NCBI GenBank assembly: GCA_020249005.1
Contig: JADCGN010000044.1
Span: forward strand, 1 to 6,857
DNA: 6,857 bases
Source of the DNA: Alphaproteobacteria bacterium
Lineage (GTDB): Bacteria; Pseudomonadota; Alphaproteobacteria; UBA2136; UBA6156
Direction: 5' to 3'
Below the pieces are notes generated by a model. It searched no databases and was not told the DNA's origin. It worked only from the letters and a program-made list of their open reading frames with translations. Position numbers and translations under genes: made by a program. Below, in pieces: positions 1-5,087 of this stretch; position 1 is the stretch's first letter; the number at the start of each line of letters is the position of its first letter.

Positions 1-1626
1 GGCTCACGCTACAGCGCGCTGCACGCCAAGTATCACCCGGTATTCCGCGATTTTGTCGATGAATTCGGCTACTATGATATCTTTATTGTCGACGCCGCCA
101 CGGGTGACGTGGTCTACACCAACTTTAAGGAAATTGACTTCATGAGCAACGTGAAGCAAGGACCGTTGGCGAACACGAACTTTAGTGGGATTGTGCGCAA
201 AGCCTTAGCCTCGAATGACCCTGAGAAGTCATTTATGTCTGACTTTGCTCCGTATCTGCCAAGCTACAACGATCCAGCCGCGTTCGTGGCCACGCCCTTG
301 GTGGTGAATGGTAAAACCATTGGCGCTTTGGCCCTCCAAATTCCCGTCAATAAAGTGACGGATTTTATGGAAAGTGCAAAAGGTCTTGGGGAAACGGCCG
401 ATGCTTACCTCACCGATGAAAATGGCACTTTCCTTACACAACCCCTGCGTTTACCAAAGAAGCTTGGAGAAAAAATTCCCGACAGTCTACTCGTCAAGGC
501 CAAGGAAGCCATCCACAACCATGGCCAACTTAATGTGGAATATCTGGGAAGCAATGGTCACGACACAATTGGCAGCGTGAATGGGATTAAGATTGCCCGT
601 GAAGGCAGCCATGGCCTTAAGCTCGACACGCTTCAACCCGAAGTCATGCTGCCTTGGTCGGTGGTCGTGCGGATGGACAAAGCCGAATTTATGGCTGGGA
701 TCTATCAGCAGGCGCTAATCGGTTTGGTCGTACTGATCATTTCGGGCATTGTTATAATCTTGGTCGGTTGGTGGCTGTCCAAAGTTCTGACCCGTCCGGT
801 CCAGAGCCTGGCACAACACTTCAATGTCAGCGCCGAAAAGGTGGCCCGCAGCACCAATGAAGTGGGCGAAGCGGTGAGTGGCATGATTGCCGCCAGCGAG
901 GAAACCAGTGCCCAAAGCGTGGTGGTGCGCAAGAACAGCGCCGAGGCCTCGGGCTACGTCAGCAGCGTATCGACGGCGATCGATGAGCTCAACGTCAGCA
1001 TCAACGACATCTCGCGCAGCATCGGCGAAACCAACGTGCTGATTGATGATGCGGTGGCCAAAGCTCAACGTACCGATGATGTGGTGCGGGGCTTGGGCCA
1101 AGCCAGTAAGAAGATCACCGAAGTGGTTGGCTTGATCAACGACCTGGCCGAGCAAACCAACTTGCTGGCGCTCAACGCCGCAATTGAGGCCGCCCGCGCG
1201 GGTGATGCCGGCCGCGGCTTCGCGGTGGTGGCCGATGAAGTGAAAAAGCTTGCCAGCAACACCAGCAATGCCACGGTGGAAATCCGCGACCAAATCCGCG
1301 ACATCCAGGATGTGAGCGAACAAAGCGTGGTGGCGCTGCAGGCGGTGGTGGAAGCGATTCACCGCATCCGCGACAATGCCACCACGGTGAGTGCCGCGGT
1401 GGAAGAGCAAAGCGGGGTGGCAAAAACCATCGCCAACAACGTGCGTGAAGCCACGCACCGCGTGCAGCAAGTGGATGAGAACATGAACGGCATCGAACAG
1501 GCGGCCAACGACACCGGCGTGGCCGCCGACCAAGTTAGCGGCGCCGCCAGTGAAGTGCAAAGCGCCTTCACCGAAATGAAGGGGCAAGTGCAAGGTGTGC
1601 TGGAAGAAATGGGGGTGAAGGCCTAA
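1..1626 (+). CDS. Methyl-accepting chemotaxis protein, Cache sensor type (5' end missing)
   Basis: The reading frame is open from base 1, so the N-terminus lies outside the window; 541 codons are visible. Codons 1-235 look like the membrane-distal end of a periplasmic Cache sensor, with GYYDIFIVD followed by the GLGETADAYL stretch typical of these receptors. One transmembrane helix lies at about codons 238-260 (ALIGLVVLIISGIVIILVGW). The cytoplasmic part is a long coiled coil whose hairpin tip EQTNLLALNAAIEAARAG starts at codon 384 and continues into GRGFAVVADEV, the CheA/CheW contact region. The usual P-type motif RPVQSLA follows the membrane helix, but a full HAMP domain is not obvious. The C-terminus (EEMGVKA) has no NWETF-like CheR/CheB tether. 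In lines counted by hand, the sensor part has lower GC (about 45-60%) than the signalling part (about 63%). The ligand cannot be predicted. Family assignment is very secure. Confidence 0.96.
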   Translation, partial: GSRYSALHAKYHPVFRDFVDEFGYYDIFIVDAATGDVVYTNFKEIDFMSNVKQGPLANTNFSGIVRKALASNDPEKSFMSDFAPYLPSYNDPAAFVATPLVVNGKTIGALALQIPVNKVTDFMESAKGLGETADAYLTDENGTFLTQPLRLPKKLGEKIPDSLLVKAKEAIHNHGQLNVEYLGSNGHDTIGSVNGIKIAREGSHGLKLDTLQPEVMLPWSVVVRMDKAEFMAGIYQQALIGLVVLIISGIVIILVGWWLSKVLTRPVQSLAQHFNVSAEKVARSTNEVGEAVSGMIAASEETSAQSVVVRKNSAEASGYVSSVSTAIDELNVSINDISRSIGETNVLIDDAVAKAQRTDDVVRGLGQASKKITEVVGLINDLAEQTNLLALNAAIEAARAGDAGRGFAVVADEVKKLASNTSNATVEIRDQIRDIQDVSEQSVVALQAVVEAIHRIRDNATTVSAAVEEQSGVAKTIANNVREATHRVQQVDENMNGIEQAANDTGVAADQVSGAASEVQSAFTEMKGQVQGVLEEMGVKA

Positions 1627-1645
1627 CCGCCACTTTCCTTATCTC

Positions 1646-1680
1646 AGGCCCCCGCAAGGGGGCCTTTCCCTTACTTTTCT
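1646..1680 (+). terminator. Rho-independent terminator of the chemotaxis receptor gene
   Basis: An 8-bp perfect stem (AGGCCCCC with GGGGGCCT) is closed by a GCAA tetraloop at 1654-1657 and followed by a T-rich but interrupted tract up to 1680. It lies 20 bp after the receptor stop codon. Confidence 0.85.
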
Positions 1681-1736
1681 TAGGGTTGAATTCTGGTTGG
1701 CCCTTGTTAAGGTGGAATCGAGAGAAAGCACCCCGC

Positions 1737-2516
1737 ATGGATTTCATCACCAGCTTGACCAATCCCACCTTTCTGCAAGCCCTGATTATGGTGCTGCGGG
1801 AGGGTCTGGAAAGCATTTTAATCTTTGCGGCGCTGTGTCTCTATCTCATCAAACTTGACGCACCCCAGCGCCTGCCTGCACTGTATGGCGGGGCTGCTGC
1901 TGCCTTGGTGGCGAGCGTGCTCACGGGATGGGTGGCCGTCACCTACTGGCAGGTGGCCGACCTCCACGCCGGCGTGGAAGGGCTATTTATGCTTGGCGCT
2001 GCGGTCTTGGTCTTTTACGTTTCCGGGTGGCTCTACTACCGGCAAGACCCGGCCATCTGGACCAAGTACCTGAAAGACAAAGTCGCCCGCGCCCTGGCCA
2101 CCCAAACGGTGTGGCCGCTGGTACTGTTGGCCTTCTTGGCCATCTACCGCGAGGGCCTCGAAACCGTGCTGTTCCTGATGGCCTTGGCCAGCCAGGCCGG
2201 CGGTTGGGTGTGGCCGATTTGGGAAGCGGTGCTGGTGGGTAGCGCGGTGCTGGTGGTGCTGTATTTCGCCATTCGTAAGTTTGCCCTGCGCCTACCGTTG
2301 CGGCCGGTGTTTTTGGTGACCAGCGCGGTGTTGTTTCTGATGGGCCTGCACCTGGTCATCGAAGGCGTGCACGAACTGCAAGAAGTGGCTTGGCTGCCGA
2401 TGACCAGCCTGGGGTTGGGTGAAGACCTGACGCTGGAACAGCTGCTGCCCGCCCTGATGGCGGCGGGCAGTGCCGTGGCGGGAATCTTTTGTCTGCGTGG
2501 TAAGGGTGGGTTATAG
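1737..2516 (+). CDS. FTR1-family iron permease (ferrous/ferric iron uptake)
   Basis: This 259-residue inner-membrane protein has about seven hydrophobic helices. Two copies of the FTR1 iron-binding motif REGLE lie in helices 1 and 4 (residues 21-25 and 138-142), the hallmark of the FTR1/EfeU family. Members move iron across the cytoplasmic membrane, often with EfeO and EfeB partners. No such partner, ferroxidase or cupredoxin is next to it here, so it appears to be a single-gene unit. I chose the ATG at 1737 (MDFITSLTNPTFLQ) because a purine-rich ribosome site (GAGAGAAAG, around 1720) precedes it. An upstream TTG at 1686 would add a polar, non-conserved 17 residues. The stop codon lies within a weak hairpin (2508-2521) and faces the convergent tRNA, with only 8 bp between them. 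Substrate assignment is by family. Confidence 0.93.
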   Translation: MDFITSLTNPTFLQALIMVLREGLESILIFAALCLYLIKLDAPQRLPALYGGAAAALVASVLTGWVAVTYWQVADLHAGVEGLFMLGAAVLVFYVSGWLYYRQDPAIWTKYLKDKVARALATQTVWPLVLLAFLAIYREGLETVLFLMALASQAGGWVWPIWEAVLVGSAVLVVLYFAIRKFALRLPLRPVFLVTSAVLFLMGLHLVIEGVHELQEVAWLPMTSLGLGEDLTLEQLLPALMAAGSAVAGIFCLRGKGGL

Positions 2517-2524
2517 AACCCAGA

Positions 2525-2600
2525 TGGTGGGCGAGGCTGGGTTCGAACCAGCGACCAAGGCATTATGAGTGCCCTGCTCTCACCGCTGAGCTACTCGCCC
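2525..2600 (-). tRNA. tRNA with CAU anticodon, probably tRNA-Ile2 (lysidine-modified), otherwise elongator tRNA-Met
   Basis: Read on the minus strand, this is a complete 76-nt cloverleaf. The acceptor is GGGCGAG/CTCGCCC with discriminator A and encoded CCA, the D arm is GCTC/GAGC, the anticodon loop is CTCATAA, and the T arm is GCTGG-TTCGAAC-CCAGC. A CAU anticodon occurs in initiator, elongator Met and Ile2 tRNAs. From memory, the 8-nt D loop, the variable region TGGTC and the GCTGG/CCAGC T stem match E. coli ileX better than its elongator metT. The C4-G69 pair, a known TilS determinant, is also present. I therefore favour Ile2, moderately. It sits 47 bp beyond the envC-like stop codon on the same strand. 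Confidence 0.95.
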
Positions 2601-2647
2601 ACCTAAGCGCCATCCGTAACAAAGCTTGGCAGCCAGGGCAAGCGGCA

Positions 2648-3634
2648 TTAGCGGGCCGCCAGGCCACTGAGCGGGTTGCGCGCCACGCCGCGCACCCGCA
2701 CTTCCCAATACAATCGCCCACGCGGGCCGAGTTCACCCAGCGGTTGCCCCGCCTTGACCGGCTGCCCGGCCAACACATTCAGCGCGCCCAAGCCGCCCAA
2801 CACTTCCTCGTGGCCGTCGGCGCCTTCCACAATCACCAGGCCGCCAAATTGCCGGAAGCCTTCGGCAAAAAGCACTTTGCCCGTGAGCGGGCTAACCACC
2901 CGGCTGCCTGCGGCGGCGGCCAACACCACCCCTTCCCGTTCGGCCCCTTCCCCTTGCCGAAAGCCCACAATCACCCGCCCGACCAATGGCCGTTGCCGCA
3001 TCCGCGCGGCCGTTGAGAGGGCCGACGCTGTTGGCTTGGCCACCGGGTGTTGCAGGGTCGGCATGGTGGCGGCGGCCGGCGGGAGAGTGGCGGCGTTCAG
3101 AGGCTCGCCTAAGGCCTGTTGCAGGCTGATCGCCAAGGCGCTGGCATCCCGGCCCAACTCTGCCAACAGTGCCCGTTGCTGGCGTTGGCTACGGCTTTCG
3201 CGCTGGCGAATGGCTTGCACCGTGGCGGCCAACGCTTGCTGTTGGGCCTGCGCCTGGCCGTATAGGTTAAACAGCGTACGGTAGCGTTGCTGCAGTGTGG
3301 CCAGTTGGGTGGCTTGCTGCTGCGCCATCATCCCCAATAACTGGTCGCTGCCCACCGCGCCGCTGTGCACGCGCTGCGCCAGCCAAAAGGTTGGCGGATA
3401 CTGCTGCAAGCGCAACATGGCTTGCACCGCAGTTTGGGCTTGCTGCTGCACCGCGCCCACCTGACGCTGGGCCTGCCCCAACCGCGTTTGCACCCGCTGC
3501 AACTGGCTTTGCGTGCGGGCGAGCTGGGCTTCCAACGCGGCCAAGGTCTGCGCCTGGGGAGCCGGGCTGATGCCCAGGATGAACAACCCGGCCAGGATGG
3601 CGTGGCGACCTTGCATGGCTGAGAGCTTTACCAT
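2648..3634 (-). CDS. envC: EnvC-like murein hydrolase activator (degenerate M23/LytM domain)
   Basis: This is a 328-residue exported protein. It has an N-terminal signal peptide (charged start, hydrophobic AILAGLFILGI, probable cleavage after APQAQ near residue 29). A glutamine-rich coiled coil spans about residues 32-165, a flexible Ala/Pro linker follows to about 215, and a C-terminal M23 (LytM) fold covers about 233-326. The M23 zinc ligands are missing. The HxxxD position reads REGVVL and the HxH position reads LYWEVR, close to LYFEIR in EnvC. This indicates an amidase activator for cell division rather than a peptidase. The start is uncertain: GTG at 3640, ATG at 3634 and ATG at 3616 are in frame and none has a strong ribosome site, but all keep the signal peptide. 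The gene follows tRNA-Leu on the same strand, and the tRNA tail repeats occupy its leader. Confidence 0.88.
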   Translation of the reverse strand: MVKLSAMQGRHAILAGLFILGISPAPQAQTLAALEAQLARTQSQLQRVQTRLGQAQRQVGAVQQQAQTAVQAMLRLQQYPPTFWLAQRVHSGAVGSDQLLGMMAQQQATQLATLQQRYRTLFNLYGQAQAQQQALAATVQAIRQRESRSQRQQRALLAELGRDASALAISLQQALGEPLNAATLPPAAATMPTLQHPVAKPTASALSTAARMRQRPLVGRVIVGFRQGEGAEREGVVLAAAAGSRVVSPLTGKVLFAEGFRQFGGLVIVEGADGHEEVLGGLGALNVLAGQPVKAGQPLGELGPRGRLYWEVRVRGVARNPLSGLAAR

Positions 3635-3638
3635 AGCC

Positions 3639-3776
3639 ACGCTGGGGAGGGAACTGCAGGGTTTCTCTGCTGCAATGTCTTAGGAGAGAGTAAGCAAGTG
3701 GTGCCGGCGGAGGGAACCGCAGGACCCCTTCGCCGTACAAAGTTGGGAGAGTTATCAATGGTGCCGGCGGAGGGAA
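3639..3776 (-). repeat. tRNA-Leu 3'-tail repeats, about 60-bp period
   Basis: The last 18 nt of tRNA-Leu, including CCA (plus-strand TGGTGCCGGCGGAGGGAA at 3759-3776), recur exactly at 3699-3716, 60 bp further along the direction of tRNA transcription. A degenerate third copy (GCTGGGGAGGGAACTGCAGG, 3641-3660) stays in the same register. The spacers are related too: both contain a GGGAGAG/GGAGAGAG block and a CCGCAGG/CTGCAGG block. This resembles the tail repeats after E. coli tyrT, where 19 nt of the tRNA 3' end recur with a 178-bp period. Here the unit is shorter and the array runs up to the envC-like start codon. Confidence 0.8.
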
Positions 3777-3845
3777 TCGAACCCACACGCCCGTGAAGGC
3801 TGCGGATTTTGAGTCCGCCGCGTCTACCAGTTCCGCCACGCCGGC
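3759..3845 (-). tRNA. tRNA-Leu, anticodon CAA (reads UUG)
   Basis: This is an 87-nt type II tRNA on the minus strand. The acceptor is GCCGGCG/CGCCGGC with discriminator A and encoded CCA, and the anticodon stem is GCGGA/TCCGC around the loop CTCAAAA. It has a long variable arm (AGCCTTCACGGGCGT region) and a T arm built on TTCGATT. It is divergent from the RibF-like gene, with 65 bp between the tRNA 5' end and that start codon. It is probably the first gene of a minus-strand unit with envC and the CAU tRNA, since I see no terminator between them. Confidence 0.96.
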
Positions 3846-3910
3846 ACACGCTAAGCCCTCTGCCACGGTTACAACCAATTGGCAAGCCCTGCTGTGCATG
3901 GTAAAGGCCG

Positions 3911-4438
3911 ATGACCGTCATGGCTTGGTTTCATACCTTCCCCTCTCCGCTGCCCCTGCCGCAGGGCTGCGCCGCCGCGCTGGGCAACTTTGACGGTGTG
4001 CACGCCGGGCATCGGGCTTTGCTGCAGCACGCGCAACAGCTGGCGCAGGCCAACGGCTTGCCCTTGGTGGCCCTCACCTTCCACCCGCATCCACGGCAAG
4101 TGCTGCGGCCCCACGAACCCTTTACCCAACTGCAACCGTTGCCCGAACGGGTGGCGGTGTTGCAGGCCGCCGGGGCAGAGGGCGTGGCGGTGGTGCCGTT
4201 CGATTCACTGCGCGCCCAACAAAGCCCTGCCGCGTTTATGCAAGAAATCCTGGTCGACTGGCTGCGAGCTAAGGTGGTGGTGGTGGGGGAGAATTTCCAC
4301 TTTGGCCACCGGGCCCAGGGCAACCCGGCGACGTTGCAAGCCAACCCCGCATTCAGCACCGTGGTGATGCCGCTGGTGGGCGATGCCCAGGGACCCTATT
4401 CCTCCAGCCGGTTACGGGCGGCGCGTGCGACGCCTTAA
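3911..4438 (+). CDS. ribF: RibF-like FAD synthetase domain only (riboflavin kinase domain absent)
   Basis: RibF converts riboflavin to FMN (C-terminal kinase domain) and FMN to FAD (N-terminal adenylyltransferase domain). This 175-residue protein has the whole N-terminal nucleotidyltransferase fold. It shows GNFDGVHAGH (residues 25-34, with the HxGH nucleotide site), FHPHPRQVL (58-66), GENFHFGHRAQGN (126-138) and SSSRLR (164-169, equivalent to the usual SSTRIR). The protein then stops after 6 more residues, whereas normal RibF continues for roughly 120 more with the kinase. No kinase sequence follows. The stop codon lies in the degenerate first copy of the tRNA-Ser leader repeat, so the terminus may have been lost by rearrangement, or the protein may be a genuine single-domain FAD synthetase. 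ATG 3911 has a nearby AAGG; ATG 3920 is an alternative. Confidence 0.85.
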   Translation: MTVMAWFHTFPSPLPLPQGCAAALGNFDGVHAGHRALLQHAQQLAQANGLPLVALTFHPHPRQVLRPHEPFTQLQPLPERVAVLQAAGAEGVAVVPFDSLRAQQSPAAFMQEILVDWLRAKVVVVGENFHFGHRAQGNPATLQANPAFSTVVMPLVGDAQGPYSSSRLRAARATP

Positions 4439-4490
4439 ACCACGCTCGTTCTTGTCCTACCGCAGCCTTTCTGCAATAACCCGCGCGTGC
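4434..4490 (+). repeat. Degenerate upstream copy of the tRNA-Ser leader repeat
   Basis: These 57 bp align without gaps to 4548-4604 and 4662-4718 at offsets of exactly 114 and 228 bp. I count 47 of 57 identical to the first unit. The best-kept part is the stretch CTGCAATAACCCG (4471-4483), just ahead of the tRNA-like 5' end. The RibF-like stop codon (4436-4438) falls within the first bases, so gene end and repeat overlap. Confidence 0.8.
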
Positions 4491-4718
4491 GGAGGCGTGG
4501 CCGAGTGGTGGACTTGATGAATCCGCCGTTGGCGGAATGCGCAGCGTCTTAAACCACTCTTGTACTTGTTCTACCCTAACTTTTCTGCAATAACCCGCCC
4601 ATGCGGAGGCGTGGCCGAGTGGTGGACTTGATGAATCCGCCATTGGCGGAATGCGCAGCGCCTTAAACTACTCTTGTACTTGTCCTACCCTAACTTTTCT
4701 GCAATAACCCGCCCATGC
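4491..4718 (+). repeat. Two 114-bp tandem repeats carrying the 5' end of tRNA-Ser
   Basis: Units 4491-4604 and 4605-4718 are identical at 110 of 114 positions. The four differences (at 4528, 4547, 4555 and 4570 in unit 1) are all transitions. Each unit begins with the first 19 nt of tRNA-Ser (GGAGGCGTGGCCGAGTGGT). It then has a hairpin (TCCGCC-GTT or ATT-GGCGGA), an antisense copy of the tRNA-Ser D arm (4543-4559 and 4657-4673), and a promoter-like leader ending ATGC. The real tRNA gene starts exactly where a third unit would begin. Only the tRNA 5' end is copied, so the units cannot make tRNA. Because 114 is divisible by 3, frames run through the array, but none looks like a protein gene. 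Confidence 0.95.
4680..4708 (+). promoter_or_regulatory. Candidate tRNA-Ser promoter, repeated in each leader unit
   Basis: TTGTCC (4680-4685) and AATAAC (4703-4708) are separated by 17 bp, a fair sigma-70 match (4 of 6 at each box). A GC-rich discriminator (CCGCCCATGC) runs into the tRNA 5' end, as is usual for stringently controlled stable-RNA promoters. The same pair recurs 114 and 228 bp upstream (TTGTTC/AATAAC and TTGTCC/AATAAC), so up to three promoters may fire in tandem. Its preservation in the degenerate copy supports function. Prediction by eye only. Confidence 0.5.
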
Positions 4719-4806
4719 GGAGGCGTGGCCGAGTGGTTTAAGGCGCTCGCCTGGAAAGCGGGTTGGGGGAAACCCCTCGGAGGTTCGAATCCTCTCGCCT
4801 CCGCCA
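4719..4806 (+). tRNA. tRNA-Ser, anticodon GGA (reads UCC/UCU)
   Basis: This is an 88-nt type II tRNA. The acceptor is GGAGGCG/CGCCTCC with discriminator G and encoded CCA. The D arm contains GAGTGGTTTAAGGCGCTC, the anticodon stem-loop is CTCGC-CTGGAAA-GCGGG, the long variable arm is TTGGGGGAAACCCCTC, and the T arm is GGAGG-TTCGAAT-CCTCT. The gene is intact. Its first 19 nt are copied in the two upstream 114-bp units and its last 19 nt recur at 6801-6819, so both ends have acted as recombination material. Confidence 0.97.
4788..4806 (+). repeat. Left copy of 19-nt direct repeat (tRNA-Ser 3' end), candidate attL
   Basis: AATCCTCTCGCCTCCGCCA spans the T arm to CCA of tRNA-Ser. It recurs in the same orientation at 6801-6819 with one mismatch (C 4799 versus T 6812). 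Tyrosine recombinases commonly use tRNA 3' ends as attachment sites and leave such a duplication at the far end of the inserted DNA. Confidence 0.65.
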
Positions 4807-4920
4807 TGGTTTTAAATGGACGAAGGGGCCTTGCGCCCCTTCGTCCATTTAAACGGAGACGACGCAGGATTCTAACCCGCGCTTGCGCCGTTCGAAACCA
4901 TGGCACGGAGGGCCATGGTT
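4803..4920 (+). repeat. 9-bp direct repeat GCCATGGTT bracketing a hairpin-bearing insert in the tRNA-Ser trailer
   Basis: GCCATGGTT occurs at 4803-4811 (tRNA CCA end plus trailer) and again at 4912-4920, 109 bp later. The second copy leads directly into the likely terminator. The DNA between carries a 19-bp perfect inverted repeat (4811-4829 with 4835-4853, loop CTTGC), which has no T tract after it. A second stem pairs AACCATGGC (4896-4904) with GCCATGGTT (4912-4920). A possible reading is a small insertion that separated the tRNA from its terminator and left a 9-bp duplication. Confidence 0.55.
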
Positions 4921-4921
4921 C

Positions 4922-4943
4922 GGGGCTTTAGCCCCAATCTTTT
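4922..4943 (+). terminator. Rho-independent terminator, probably of tRNA-Ser
   Basis: GGGGC-TTTA-GCCCC (4922-4935) is followed by AATCTTTT. It immediately follows the second GCCATGGTT copy and is the first hairpin with a T tract after tRNA-Ser. Confidence 0.75.
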
Positions 4944-5087
4944 CGCCCCCGCCAGTTATTTTTATATTATAAATTAATATTTTAGTAATAAAATGCAAAA
5001 CCCTGCAGCCGTGCGGGCGTTCGCGCAGGATTGGCCTGCGGACGGTCTTCGGCTCGAACCCGCGAGGGATAGGGTGGTTGAGAAAAC
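4944..5087. other. Intergenic spacer: AT-rich block followed by GC-rich hairpins
   Basis: The part from about 4956 to 4994 is almost pure A/T and could supply a promoter for the gene at 5088. The part 5010-5070 is GC-rich, with a 6-bp stem CGCAGG-ATTGG-CCTGCG (5024-5040). It also has GGCTCGAACCCGCGAG (5051-5066), which on the minus strand contains the T-loop consensus GGTTCGAGCC without a complete tRNA around it. I see no gene here. An in-frame TGA (5079-5081) shuts off any N-terminal extension of the next gene. Confidence 0.5.

Noticed and set aside
715..1593. Long open frame (292 codons) on the minus strand opposite the chemotaxis receptor gene
   Set aside because: It is antisense to a highly conserved signalling domain, its composition is His/Gly-rich as expected for a GC-rich shadow frame, and it has no recognisable motif.
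2508..2521. Hairpin GGGTT-ATAG-AACCC as terminator of the FTR1 gene
   Set aside because: It has only a 5-bp stem and no T tract on either strand; convergent transcription may explain the missing terminator.
2676..3284. Plus-strand frame of 202 codons opposite the envC-like gene
   Set aside because: It has low-complexity Pro/Thr/Arg/Ala composition typical of a GC-rich shadow, whereas the minus-strand product has a signal peptide, coiled coil and LytM fold.
4512..4553. Tiny frames MNPPLAECAAS and MNPPLAECAAP, one per repeat unit
   Set aside because: They are eleven codons without a ribosome site and lie within a structured hairpin; there is no evidence of translation.
4353..4643. Minus-strand frame with a recurring ADSSSPPLGHASA peptide
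   Set aside because: The peptide repeat simply follows from the 114-bp unit being divisible by 3. The frame overlaps ribF on the other strand and has no ribosome site, so a protein is unlikely, although E. coli tyrT repeats are reported to encode a small basic protein.
4491..4718. CRISPR array
   Set aside because: There are only two near-identical 114-bp units in direct contact, without unique spacers or cas genes.
4491..4718. Additional tRNA-Ser genes in the repeat units
   Set aside because: Only the first 19 nt match; anticodon, variable and T arms are absent.
4674..4931. Plus-strand frame running through tRNA-Ser
   Set aside because: It translates a tRNA gene and a hairpin; the same kind of artefact explains the minus-strand frame at 3267-3899 across tRNA-Leu.
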